The notes under the pieces were generated by a model. The model was not told the origin of the DNA. It made no database searches and saw only the letters and a program-made list of their open reading frames with translations. Positions 9,606 to 17,859 of a DNA stretch of 64,000 nucleotides are shown piece after piece. Origin of the DNA: Methylobacter sp015476545 (GTDB taxonomy: Bacteria; Pseudomonadota; Gammaproteobacteria; Methylococcales; Methylomonadaceae); assembly GCF_052162025.1 (NCBI RefSeq), contig NZ_CP197401.1, forward strand, positions 1,984,001-2,048,000. The letters run 5' to 3'. A program made the position numbers and the translations under genes. How positions within the stretch are numbered: the stretch's first letter is position 1; each line of letters opens with the position of its first letter.

Positions 9606-9815
9606 TTATTCAAAGATTGCGGAGCTAAGTCCTGACGCTTTGGGGGGACCAATTACATCGGGTTGGGATATTCCTAAGCCTTGAGACGGCCTTATTTTTG
9701 CGCTGATTTGAGCCGGCATGGTCAAAAAAGTCAGCGGCAGTGGCACGGGCTCAATGGTATCAAGGAGAATATGCGCCTGAAATAATGGCTGGCAGCGGCT
9801 TAAACGTGCGTTCAT
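9606..9815 (-). CDS. small hypothetical protein in CIS operon
   Basis: 69 residues, starting MNARLSRCQPLFQAHILL; rich in Pro, Ile and Leu, with no family I recognise. The ATG overlaps the stop of the DUF4255 gene (ATGA), which suggests coupled translation, and the frame fills the otherwise empty 200-bp gap before the sheath gene. Against it: no strong ribosome binding site and no known CIS component of this kind. Treat as a possible gene. Confidence 0.4.
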   Translation of the reverse strand: MNARLSRCQPLFQAHILLDTIEPVPLPLTFLTMPAQISAKIRPSQGLGISQPDVIGPPKASGLSSAIFE

Positions 9816-10450
9816 GATTCTGCTGCCGGTTCTTTGTGGGAGAGTTTCCTGGCCACTTCAGTGACAAGTTTGGCTTCGCTTTGCACCGCAGCGAACTTCA
9901 TATCCAGCATGCGCAGCATATATATAACAAACGGGTACTGTTTTCCCCCCAGCGTTCCCCATAAATGATTTACCTCCTCCATTGAAGGGGAATATAAATC
10001 AAAGATCAATTTAAACGATTGCAATTGATCGAGAGGGTTATTGGGCGCATTGGCTGTTATTGAGTTGGGGGATACGTTGTCTTGCGTGAATACGTTCTTA
10101 TATTGAAAAAAACAAATGGCTCTGGACAATGCCAATAACGCATCACTGTAATTGGTGTGAGTGGCTGAAACCAGTATCTGGAGATTGAGAAAAACAGGAG
10201 CGTTTTCATATCTGACTTTTAGTAAATCCTTATCGCTCACATAATTGGGCAGATTTTTTAGTGCTTTTTCTTCCCTGATATTAATTATGGATAAGATGAG
10301 CATGTCTCTCGCAACCCCGTTATTTCCGGAACCGCTGACAAACCCTTCCGCTAAATTACCTACGCCGACAGCGGGCATAGCCATTTGAAAAACATCATCA
10401 AGGTGCCGGTTCATCTCGTTGATTACAATAGTTAATGCGTGCGAAATCAT
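9812..10450 (-). CDS. DUF4255 / Pvc16-like CIS cap protein
   Basis: 212 residues beginning MISHALTIVINEMNRHL, the usual opening of the DUF4255 (Pvc16 N-terminal) family, with the conserved YENAPVFLNLQILVSATHTN strand and FQYKNVF segment. In PVC-like particles this family forms the terminal cap that ends the tube and sheath. It is the first gene of the CIS operon here and is preceded by a long AT-rich gene-free stretch that probably holds the operon promoter. The ORF end overlaps the next small ORF by 4 bases. Confidence 0.88.
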   Translation of the reverse strand: MISHALTIVINEMNRHLDDVFQMAMPAVGVGNLAEGFVSGSGNNGVARDMLILSIINIREEKALKNLPNYVSDKDLLKVRYENAPVFLNLQILVSATHTNYSDALLALSRAICFFQYKNVFTQDNVSPNSITANAPNNPLDQLQSFKLIFDLYSPSMEEVNHLWGTLGGKQYPFVIYMLRMLDMKFAAVQSEAKLVTEVARKLSHKEPAAES

Positions 10451-11173
10451 CTAAAAAATCCGTCTTATAAAACCTTATTTTTGGATATATAAACAGTATA
10501 TGTATTAATAAAAAATACTAAAACTCAATTAAAATCCATACTAAGAACACGGCAATTATATTCCGCATTACATAATTACCGATATCCTGCCTGCTAAGCT
10601 AATGAATATCAGAGATTTAAATTGATCGTAAGTTTTTGTTTTATTAATTTTAAATTTAATCCCGCCAGCAGCCGGATTCACACTTACGTTACAAATAGCC
10701 CCACTATTTTGAAAATAATGATAAATATGTTTTTTATTTATTATTAAAATACTATGTCATTGTTGTTGACATTCTCGAATTGCTGTATATGCCATGTCCG
10801 CAAGAGCGGGTTGAATCAAGAAAACTGGGATATAAAATACCAATACTTAATAAATTTTTTTGTCGCTATTTTTTTACTCTTAAAATTGATAAGAGTCAAT
10901 TATTTTCAATTTCTGAAAACTGGCAATATTTAATTAATTGTAATTGCTGAATAAATTTAAGAGTAAGTAATGATATTCGATAGGATTGGGATTATCTGAG
11001 GTTCTGTCGTAAATATCCATTTTACAACCAGGATGCCTATAAGGATGTAGGCAATAAAGCACTAAGAGTAGGTACTTTAGGCGATACAGTGCAGGTATGA
11101 AGGAATTAGAGCATCGCTGGAGAGATTGGCGAGAAGGCGGGGCAGGAAATCTAAAAAGGAGAGAAACTATTTA

Positions 11174-11210
11174 ATGCCTGTAAAGGCGACTTCGGTCGCC
11201 AACAAGGCAT
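11174..11210. ncRNA. two-tier hairpin with TTCG tetraloop
   Basis: Outer arms ATGCCT / AGGCAT enclose inner arms GGCGAC / GTCGCC around a TTCG loop. UUCG-capped GC stems are exceptionally stable in RNA. No T-run follows on either strand, so it is not a plain intrinsic terminator. It may be part of a small RNA, an RNA-processing element or a decayed dispersed repeat related to the GGCGACT palindromes at 49477 and 54626. Confidence 0.35.
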
Positions 11211-11513
11211 AAAAAGTGATTGAAGCTGGTCCGCGCGCTGCTTAAAGGTATAGACTGGCTTGAGTCAGGAGACGTTATTTTTCTAAAGCTTGTTTCATTT
11301 ATGTGTCCCTAGTCCAGGCTGGCGGCAAATGTCGCGATCACTCAAATCTGCGGAGCCCCTATCTCTATGTGAGCAACGTGGTGCCGTCGGAAAGTTTGCC
11401 TTATTTCGTATGACTAAACGTTTCGGCAAATGCCCGGCCTGACGCTGTGGGGATTAGCCAGTTTCTGTTCGGCATCGAACAGCGAAGCCAGTTCTTGCGC
11501 TGCAATGCGATTG

Positions 11514-11538
11514 GATAGGCTTATGGCATAAGCCTATC
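11514..11538. repeat. perfect 12-bp inverted repeat (operator or terminator candidate)
   Basis: GATAGGCTTATG, one base, then CATAAGCCTATC: a 25-bp near-complete palindrome about 65 bp beyond the dodecin stop. As RNA it would need to open a few base pairs to form a loop; no poly-U follows on either strand. A dimeric regulator site or a weak terminator of the amgK-murU-dodecin operon are both possible. Confidence 0.5.
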
Positions 11539-11604
11539 AATCACAATAAGCGAACAGTTTACTGTCTTTCCCAAATTAGCACGAAAGCGCGACAGTTAAT
11601 ATCG

Positions 11605-11814
11605 TTATTCGGTCAGTGCAAATCCGATTTTTATTGTAACCTGCCAGTGGGCAACCTTGCCGCCCTGTATATTGCCGCGCGTCTCGACGACTTCAAACCA
11701 GCGCATGTCATGAAGGGTTTGGGAAGCTTTGCTGATAGCGTTTTCGATGGCTTCCTGCATGCTGACGGTTGAGGAGCCAGTCAGTTCTATTTTTTTATAA
11801 ATATGATCAGGCAT
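11605..11814 (-). CDS. dodecin family flavin-binding protein
   Basis: 69 residues, the normal dodecin size. It opens MPDHIYKKIELTGSS and has the central W-F-E-V motif (MRWFEVVETRGNI) and the GKVAHWQVTIKIGF end that form the dodecameric shell holding flavin pairs. Dodecins store or buffer riboflavin/FMN in the cytoplasm. Its start overlaps the 3' end of murU by 8 bp, so it is probably the last gene of an amgK-murU-dodecin operon. Confidence 0.9.
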   Translation of the reverse strand: MPDHIYKKIELTGSSTVSMQEAIENAISKASQTLHDMRWFEVVETRGNIQGGKVAHWQVTIKIGFALTE

Positions 11815-12490
11815 GATTGCTCTCTCTTTGCGTGTAGTAAAGGTCCAGTTCTTTAAGGCGCTGCGGCGTGCCTATATCCATCCAGAAGCCGCCAAATTTT
11901 TGCCCCGATACTCTGCGTTCCGATAAGGCTGCTCGCAGTAATGGCGCCAGTTTTATTTTTCCGACCGGCATATTGCTGAATAGTTCAGGCCGATAGAGAC
12001 CAATGCCGCTAAAGGTGAATTTCTCGGCGCCGCTTTCAATGACATTGCCGGCACTGTCAAGGCCAAAGTCTCCCTGCCTGTTGTGCTCAGGATTGTCGAC
12101 TAAAATCAGATGAGCCAGATCAATATTCAGGCTTTTCAGTTCAGCAAACGGGAAGTCTGTGGCGATATCGCCGTTGACAACTAAAAAGGCATCATCGCCC
12201 AATAAGGGCAGGGCGTTGATGATGCCTCCGGCTGTTTCCAGGCCTTCTTCGCCTTCGGGCGAATAGCTGATGACGGCGCCGAGCTGATCGCCGTTGCCGA
12301 GACGCTCTTCAATTTGCCGGCCCAGGTGGGCGTGGTTGATGATGATTTCATGGAAGCCCGCCGCTACGAGCTGCGCGATCGTATGTTCGATAAGCGGCTT
12401 GCCGGCCGCGGTCAGCAGGGGTTTGGGGGTATGGTCGGTCAAAGGGCGCATTCTTTCGCCGCGCCCGGCCGCTAAAATCATGGCTTTCAT
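11807..12490 (-). CDS. murU: N-acetylmuramate-1-phosphate uridylyltransferase (MurU-type)
   Basis: 227 residues of the sugar-nucleotidyltransferase fold. The N-terminus carries the signature loop LAAGRGERMRPLTDHTPKPL, and VNGDIATDF holds the metal-binding aspartate; near the end GFWMDIGTPQRL closes the active site. MurU makes UDP-MurNAc from MurNAc-1-P in the peptidoglycan recycling bypass that skips MurA. Pairing with an AmgK-type kinase upstream (4-bp overlap) and location beside lptD, as in Pseudomonas, make MurU more likely than a glucose-1-phosphate enzyme. Confidence 0.88.
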   Translation of the reverse strand: MKAMILAAGRGERMRPLTDHTPKPLLTAAGKPLIEHTIAQLVAAGFHEIIINHAHLGRQIEERLGNGDQLGAVISYSPEGEEGLETAGGIINALPLLGDDAFLVVNGDIATDFPFAELKSLNIDLAHLILVDNPEHNRQGDFGLDSAGNVIESGAEKFTFSGIGLYRPELFSNMPVGKIKLAPLLRAALSERRVSGQKFGGFWMDIGTPQRLKELDLYYTQRESNHA

Positions 12491-13470
12491 AGTTTGGGCA
12501 AGACCTGTTCGTGAAGAAACCGTCCAAAATCGGCCAGCTCAGGATAAGCTGCGCAAACGGCGGTGACGTAATTCAGCGTGCGCGGTATGTCTTTCAGATA
12601 ACCGGATTTGTTATCCCGGATGTGCAGGCGCGAAAAGATGCCGATGGCTTTCAGGTGCCGCTGCATGCCCATCAGGTCGAACCAGCGTTTAAAGCGAAGC
12701 AGATCGCAATCGATAAGGCCTGCCTGCAGGAGTCGCTGGTAATAGTGCGTCATCCATTGCTCAACCTGTGATGTGGGCCAGGCTATATAACAGTCGCGCA
12801 GCAACGACACCAGGTCATAGGTAACTGGCCCGATAACGGCATCCTGAAAATCGATCACGCCGGGCGAATCGGCGTCCAGCACCATCAAATTGCGCGAGTG
12901 ATAATCGCGATGGACGCACGTTGTCGGTTGTTCCAGTGCCGATGCGATCAGTATGTCATGCAGGCTGCTTCGTAGCGGCTCAGGCATGGCGATGTCCAGT
13001 GACTGTTCCAAGAACCAGTCGTCGAAAATGGCCAGCTCTCTTTTCAGCAACGGCTCGTCATAGGCCGGCAGTCCGCTGTCGAGCTGCGGCGTATTGGCTT
13101 GCAGTTTGAAAAGGCTGTCGAAAGCGCTTTGATATAAACCGGCAGCAGTATTTTCATTCAATTGATCGAGAAAGCACTGCGAACCGAAATCTTCAAGCAG
13201 TAGAAATCCGTTACTGAGGTTTTGCCGAAATATCGTAGGCACATTGACCTGGGAACGCGCCAGCAGGTCAGCAATTCTGACGAAGGGCTCGACCTTTTCC
13301 TGGGGCGGCGGGGCATCCATGACAATGAATTGTCCTTGCGGCGCTTTAATTCTGAAGTAGCGTCGGAAGCTGGCGTCACTGGAGGCGGGTTCACAAGAAT
13401 GGATATCCAATAGCAGATCATTTTCGAGCCAGTCGAGCATGGATAGTGCTCTTAAGTCTTCAGGCATCAT
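12487..13470 (-). CDS. amgK: N-acetylmuramate/GlcNAc anomeric kinase (AmgK-type phosphotransferase)
   Basis: 327 residues of the aminoglycoside-phosphotransferase fold. Visible landmarks are SDASFRRYFRI (nucleotide loop), the catalytic HRDYHSRNLMV at about residue 190 and GVIDFQDAVIGPVTYDL, whose first Asp binds Mg. AmgK phosphorylates the anomeric hydroxyl of MurNAc and GlcNAc released in cell-wall turnover and feeds MurU. Two start codons (residues 1 and 11) are possible; the first is given. Divergent from lptD across about 108 bp. Confidence 0.88.
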   Translation of the reverse strand: MMPEDLRALSMLDWLENDLLLDIHSCEPASSDASFRRYFRIKAPQGQFIVMDAPPPQEKVEPFVRIADLLARSQVNVPTIFRQNLSNGFLLLEDFGSQCFLDQLNENTAAGLYQSAFDSLFKLQANTPQLDSGLPAYDEPLLKRELAIFDDWFLEQSLDIAMPEPLRSSLHDILIASALEQPTTCVHRDYHSRNLMVLDADSPGVIDFQDAVIGPVTYDLVSLLRDCYIAWPTSQVEQWMTHYYQRLLQAGLIDCDLLRFKRWFDLMGMQRHLKAIGIFSRLHIRDNKSGYLKDIPRTLNYVTAVCAAYPELADFGRFLHEQVLPKL

Positions 13471-13490
13471 GTAGAATAGTGGAGTTTAGT

Positions 13491-13496
13491 TATAAT
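13491..13496 (+). promoter_or_regulatory. candidate -10 box for lptD
   Basis: Perfect TATAAT in the amgK/lptD divergent gap, 83 bp before the lptD ATG. No good -35 hexamer is seen at 16-18 bp spacing, so recognition might rely on an activator or another sigma factor. Weak evidence. Confidence 0.3.
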
Positions 13497-13578
13497 GCTG
13501 CGGCAAATTAAGGTAAAATGTCTAATTCAGCATTTTATTCGATTTGTGATTCATTAAGCTACTAAACTTATATCCTCT

Positions 13579-16521
13579 ATGCGTCGCCGCCTATTCCTGG
13601 TCTTTTTACCCTCTCTCTACACATCTGCCGGTTCTGCCAACGAAGCAGCCTGGAATTGCGAACAAAGCAAAGACGGCAAGGGGTGGGTTTGCGTGGGTGA
13701 AGCAAAACCCGCCGAGAAAGCAAGCGAGGCGCCGGCTCAGACTGCGCCAGTTAAGGAAGCGCAGCCTTCGGCAATTCCCGAGCCTATTCAGAGTGTGCAG
13801 CAGCCGGCTGCCCCCGAGCCCGCTCAAGCAACCCGACCCGTTACGCCTGAGCCCGTCCAAGATGCTGAACCGGCCTTGGCGAAGCCCGATGAAGATGTCA
13901 AGCCGGCTGAGACCGAATCCGTGGAAAATGAACAGCCGGTGATACACGAACAGGATAAGCGGCAGGTTGTAGTCAAGCGCCCGGTCATCACTGATGCCAA
14001 CGAGCCTGTTCCGGTTGAGATAAAAGGTACTGAAAACAAAACCGCCAGAGTTACTGAAAAGCAGCTGCAACCGGGATGGAGTTGTGCGCCCGGCGAGGAG
14101 AATCAGAACTGGAGCTGTAACCTGGTCGGCACTGATCCAAAAGGCCAGGCGCAGGTTGTTGCTGCGGATGAACATCAATTCCGTCTGCTGGATCCGGCTT
14201 TCGATTCAGAACAGGAGCGGGTCTTTAACACTTTGCAGACGCAGTTGAAATATGATCCGTGGGCAAACTGTTCGGTCGATACGCCGGTATCGCCGCAGTT
14301 TGTGCCGGAAAAACACTTGCGCGAAACGTCATCGTTGGAGGTCCGGTCGGACTATTCGGAGCTTTTCGATACTGAAATCAGCAGTTATTGGGGCAATGTC
14401 CAGATCCACCGAGCCGATCAGCATATCCTGGCGGATACGGCGACTTATGATACGGTTTCGGAAACAGTTGACCTGCAAGGCGATGTGTATTACAGCGAAG
14501 ATGAATTGGCTTTATACAGCGATACGGCCATGCTCAATTTAGCTACCGATCAGGCCAAATTAAGGGATACGGTGTTTATATCGCCGGCCGCACCGATCAG
14601 AGGGCGGGCGAAAGCCGTTTACCGCGACAGCAAGGAGTTGTCGCGCTATAAAGATGTTGCCTACACCAGTTGTCGCCCCGGCAATCAGGATTGGGTGGTC
14701 CATGCGTCCGAACTTAAAATGAGCGATGTAACCGGTAAAGGCTCGGCCAACGATGCCTGGCTGGAATTTAAAGGCGTGCCGGTATTTTATTCGCCTTATC
14801 TTTCGTTTCCTATCGATGACAGAAGGATATCGGGCTTTCTGGCGCCTTCTTTTGGTAGTACGCAGGACGCCGGATTCAATATTTCAGTGCCTTATTACTG
14901 GAATATCGCACCTAATTATGATGCGACTTTAAGGCCTCGTTATCTGACAAAAAGAGGCGTTTTACTGGCAGGCGATTTCCGTTATCTGACCCATATGACA
15001 AGGGGTAAGGCAAGTCTCGAATTTATGCCTGACGATTCCCTGCGCGATGAATCCCGGTACTTTGCAAGACTTTTGAACGATGCTCGCTTTACGAAGCATA
15101 TCAGTTCACATATTGATCTCAATTATGTATCTGATAAGGACTACTTCAATGAATTAGGCAATGCGGTAAGCTTGACCAACTTAAGTTATTTATATAGTCA
15201 GGCAGATATCAAATATATTAATGAAGGCGTTTCTTTCATCAATCGCGTGGATAATTATCAAAATATTGATAAAGTCATAGCGCCGCAGAATCGTCCTTAT
15301 CGGCGATTGCCTCAGAGTATATTGAACCTGAATCGAAGCTTCGATTTCATGCCGCTCGATACGGGTATGAACGCCGAATTTGTTTATTTTCAGCATGAAA
15401 AACTGGTCAATGGTCAGCGATTTAACGTTAAACCGTCAGTCAGCTTTCCGATGGAAACCGCCGGCGCTTTTTTAAAGCCCAAGCTTTCCTTTCAGTACAC
15501 GCAATATGAGTTAAGCGAGCAGCAACCTGCCAATATAGGCCAGTCGGATTCCATTTCCAGAGCGCTGCCTATAGCTTCTGTCGACAGCGGCCTGTTCTTT
15601 GAGCGCGATTTCGATTTCGGCGGCAGCGCTTTTACACATACGTTAGAGCCAAGGTTATTCTATCTGTATATTCCTAAGGAAAATCAGGACAATATTCCAT
15701 TGTTCGATACTTCACTCTACGATTTCAATTTCAGCAGCTTGTTCAGAGAGAACCGCTTCAGCGGTAACGACAGGGTACAGGATGCCAACCAGGTTACGGC
15801 CGCCATTACTTCACGTCTGATTGACCCTGAAACCGGCAAACAAAGGCTAAGATTCGATATCGGCGAGATTTTCTATTTCCGGGATAGAGAAGTCGGTTTG
15901 TGCGGCGGTAATTATTACTCGCCATTATGCAGGGTTGACAGACCGATTGAAACCGGCAACTTTTCGAACCTAGTGAGTGAACTAAATGTCCAGTTTACGG
16001 ATCATTTATCGGTTGACAGCGGTCTTCAATGGAATCCCGATATAAACGACGTCGTCAGAGGCGACGTCATGCTTCACTATATCAATCAGCCTGATGAGAT
16101 TATCAATTTAGGTTATCGGTATAGAAAAAATACGGTAGTGACTTTTCCTGACCGGCGGAATGATATTATCCAGAGCGACATTTCATTCCATTGGCCTGTA
16201 TACAATGACTGGTATGCGGTGGGTCGCTGGCAATACTCTTTGCTTAATAATGCCACGCGGGAGAGCTTTATTGGCATCGAAAAAGAAAACTGTTGCTGGC
16301 GTTTCCGCTTGATCGGTCGTCGCTGGGTTAACAGTGCCATCGTTAATGCATTTGGCGATACGGCTGTCAGTGATCTTGAGTTAAGCGCGCTCGATGTAGA
16401 AGGCGAAAGCCAGACTGGCGTGTTCTTCCAAGTAGAGCTTAAAGGCTTGACCGGCGTTGGAGAAAAACTGGATGAGTTCTTCCAACAGAATATTTATGGT
16501 TATCGGAAACCGGAAAAATAA
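13579..16521 (+). CDS. lptD: LPS-assembly protein LptD with extended Pro/Glu/Ala-rich N-terminus
   Basis: 980 residues against under 800 in E. coli. After a signal-like N-terminus, two short tryptophan/cysteine repeats (WNCEQSKDGKGWVC near 28 and WSCAPGEENQNWSC near 170) flank a stretch of about 120 residues dominated by P, E, A, Q and V. Then follows the OstA/LptA-like jellyroll (about 250-400, EISSYWGNVQIHRADQHILA) and the 26-strand barrel. A vicinal CC pair near residue 904 (KENCCWRF) and N-terminal cysteines fit the interdomain disulfides that activate LptD. It inserts lipopolysaccharide in the outer leaflet with LptE. The surA gene follows 12 bp later. Confidence 0.95.
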   Translation: MRRRLFLVFLPSLYTSAGSANEAAWNCEQSKDGKGWVCVGEAKPAEKASEAPAQTAPVKEAQPSAIPEPIQSVQQPAAPEPAQATRPVTPEPVQDAEPALAKPDEDVKPAETESVENEQPVIHEQDKRQVVVKRPVITDANEPVPVEIKGTENKTARVTEKQLQPGWSCAPGEENQNWSCNLVGTDPKGQAQVVAADEHQFRLLDPAFDSEQERVFNTLQTQLKYDPWANCSVDTPVSPQFVPEKHLRETSSLEVRSDYSELFDTEISSYWGNVQIHRADQHILADTATYDTVSETVDLQGDVYYSEDELALYSDTAMLNLATDQAKLRDTVFISPAAPIRGRAKAVYRDSKELSRYKDVAYTSCRPGNQDWVVHASELKMSDVTGKGSANDAWLEFKGVPVFYSPYLSFPIDDRRISGFLAPSFGSTQDAGFNISVPYYWNIAPNYDATLRPRYLTKRGVLLAGDFRYLTHMTRGKASLEFMPDDSLRDESRYFARLLNDARFTKHISSHIDLNYVSDKDYFNELGNAVSLTNLSYLYSQADIKYINEGVSFINRVDNYQNIDKVIAPQNRPYRRLPQSILNLNRSFDFMPLDTGMNAEFVYFQHEKLVNGQRFNVKPSVSFPMETAGAFLKPKLSFQYTQYELSEQQPANIGQSDSISRALPIASVDSGLFFERDFDFGGSAFTHTLEPRLFYLYIPKENQDNIPLFDTSLYDFNFSSLFRENRFSGNDRVQDANQVTAAITSRLIDPETGKQRLRFDIGEIFYFRDREVGLCGGNYYSPLCRVDRPIETGNFSNLVSELNVQFTDHLSVDSGLQWNPDINDVVRGDVMLHYINQPDEIINLGYRYRKNTVVTFPDRRNDIIQSDISFHWPVYNDWYAVGRWQYSLLNNATRESFIGIEKENCCWRFRLIGRRWVNSAIVNAFGDTAVSDLELSALDVEGESQTGVFFQVELKGLTGVGEKLDEFFQQNIYGYRKPEK

Positions 16522-16533
16522 TTTTCAGAAAAT

Positions 16534-17823
16534 ATGAAAAGATTGATTGTACCTGTACTGTTGTGTAGTTTATTTTTCAGCAGTTATGCCGCGCACGCTG
16601 AAGTGCTGGACAAAATTATCGCCGTCGTTGAGGATGATGTCATTCTTGACCGTGAACTGGAGCGGGAGGCGGCAGCTGTAAGGCAGCGGATCGAGGCATC
16701 CAACGCAGCTATGCCGCCGAGTTTTATCCTGCGCAAGCAAGTGCTGGAAAGAATGATTGTCGATAAGCTGCAACGTCAATTGGCCGAGAGAGCCGGCATT
16801 ACGGTCGGTGAGGAAATGCTGAACAGCCAGGCAGCCGAGATCGCCCAAAGAAATAATATGGACCTGCCTGAGTTTCGGTCCGAACTGGAAAGGCAGGGCA
16901 TCAGCTATCAAAGCTTTCTGGACAATATACGCAATGAAATTATTATCAGCCAATTGCGCGGCAGGGAAATAGGCGGACGCATTAAAGTGACCGACAAAGA
17001 GGTCGAGCACTACATGGAAACGCAGGACAAGATTGGCGAAGAGTCTACCCAATATCATCTCGGCCATATACTGATCGCCGTTCAGGAAGCCGCATCCGCG
17101 AAGGAAATACAAAAGGCCAAGGCTAAGGCCGATGGTCTGGTTGAAAAACTGCGCGCGGGCGAGGACTTCACCGAAGCCGCAATGACTCATTCAGATGGCG
17201 ACAATGCCCTGAAAGGCGGTGATTTAGGTTGGCGGTCCATGGGCGATATACCGACCATGTTTGCCGAGGAGGTCGGTAAAATGAAGCCGGGCGATATAGC
17301 CGATCCTATCCGCAGCCCCAGCGGTTTTCATATCGTCAAGTTATTGGAGCAGAAAGGTTCCTTGGATCACCATATGGTAACCAAAACCAAGGTCCGTCAT
17401 ATTTTGATAAAAACCAATGAATTAATTGACGATGCGGAAGCAAGAAAACGCCTGCTCGCACTAAAAGAGCGGCTGGCCAACGGCGAGGATTTCGCAGCGC
17501 TGGCGCGTGCTCATTCTGATGATAAAGGCTCGGCAATAAAAGGCGGCGGCCTCGATTGGGTGGGGCCAGGCGATCTGGTGAAGCCGTTCGAGGAAGCCAT
17601 GACAAAACTGTCCGTCAATGAAGTCAGCGAGCCTGTGCAAACACAGTTCGGCTGGCATTTGATTCAAGTGCTGGATCGGGAAAACAAGGACAATAGTGCC
17701 GAGTTCAAAAAGAATCTGGTCAGGGACGCCATACGCAAACGGAAAATTGAAGAAGAAACCGAGCTTTGGGTGCGCAGGCTGCGTGATGAAGCATTTGTGG
17801 AAATTTATCAGGATAGGCTCTAA
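16534..17823 (+). CDS. surA: periplasmic chaperone / peptidyl-prolyl isomerase SurA
   Basis: 429 residues: signal peptide (first 22, ending AAHAEV), SurA N-terminal chaperone domain opening VLDKIIAVVEDDVILDREL, then two parvulin domains (about 175-275, YHLGHILIAV; about 285-385, VRHILIKT) with the G-G-x-L-G-W-type motifs GGDLGW and GGGLDWVG. SurA escorts outer-membrane barrels, LptD among them, to the BAM complex, so the lptD-surA pairing is functional. The classical downstream pdxA/rsmA genes are absent here. Confidence 0.96.
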   Translation: MKRLIVPVLLCSLFFSSYAAHAEVLDKIIAVVEDDVILDRELEREAAAVRQRIEASNAAMPPSFILRKQVLERMIVDKLQRQLAERAGITVGEEMLNSQAAEIAQRNNMDLPEFRSELERQGISYQSFLDNIRNEIIISQLRGREIGGRIKVTDKEVEHYMETQDKIGEESTQYHLGHILIAVQEAASAKEIQKAKAKADGLVEKLRAGEDFTEAAMTHSDGDNALKGGDLGWRSMGDIPTMFAEEVGKMKPGDIADPIRSPSGFHIVKLLEQKGSLDHHMVTKTKVRHILIKTNELIDDAEARKRLLALKERLANGEDFAALARAHSDDKGSAIKGGGLDWVGPGDLVKPFEEAMTKLSVNEVSEPVQTQFGWHLIQVLDRENKDNSAEFKKNLVRDAIRKRKIEEETELWVRRLRDEAFVEIYQDRL

Positions 17824-17859
17824 AGTATCGCGATTAACAGTGATCGATTGTAAAACAGG

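Larger units (their letters stand above)
10451..11604. other. 1.15-kb gene-free, AT-rich region upstream of CIS operon
   Basis: No convincing reading frame on either strand. The first 500 bp (10451-10980) are strongly AT-rich; a perfect TATAAT lies on the minus strand at 10560-10555, about 105 bp before the DUF4255 start, but no matching -35 is evident. The rest has ordinary composition and holds two strong palindromes annotated separately (11174-11210 and 11514-11538). It is the likely regulatory region of the CIS operon and possibly a relic of transferred DNA. Confidence 0.6.

Noticed and set aside
1..10450. Prophage or type VI secretion interpretation of the tail genes
   Set aside because: No head, integrase, lysis or tss genes within the visible part; DUF4255, DUF5908 and LysM proteins are typical of eCIS.
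10555..10560. TATAAT as CIS operon promoter
   Set aside because: No -35 hexamer at acceptable spacing and the region is so AT-rich that such a hexamer is expected by chance.
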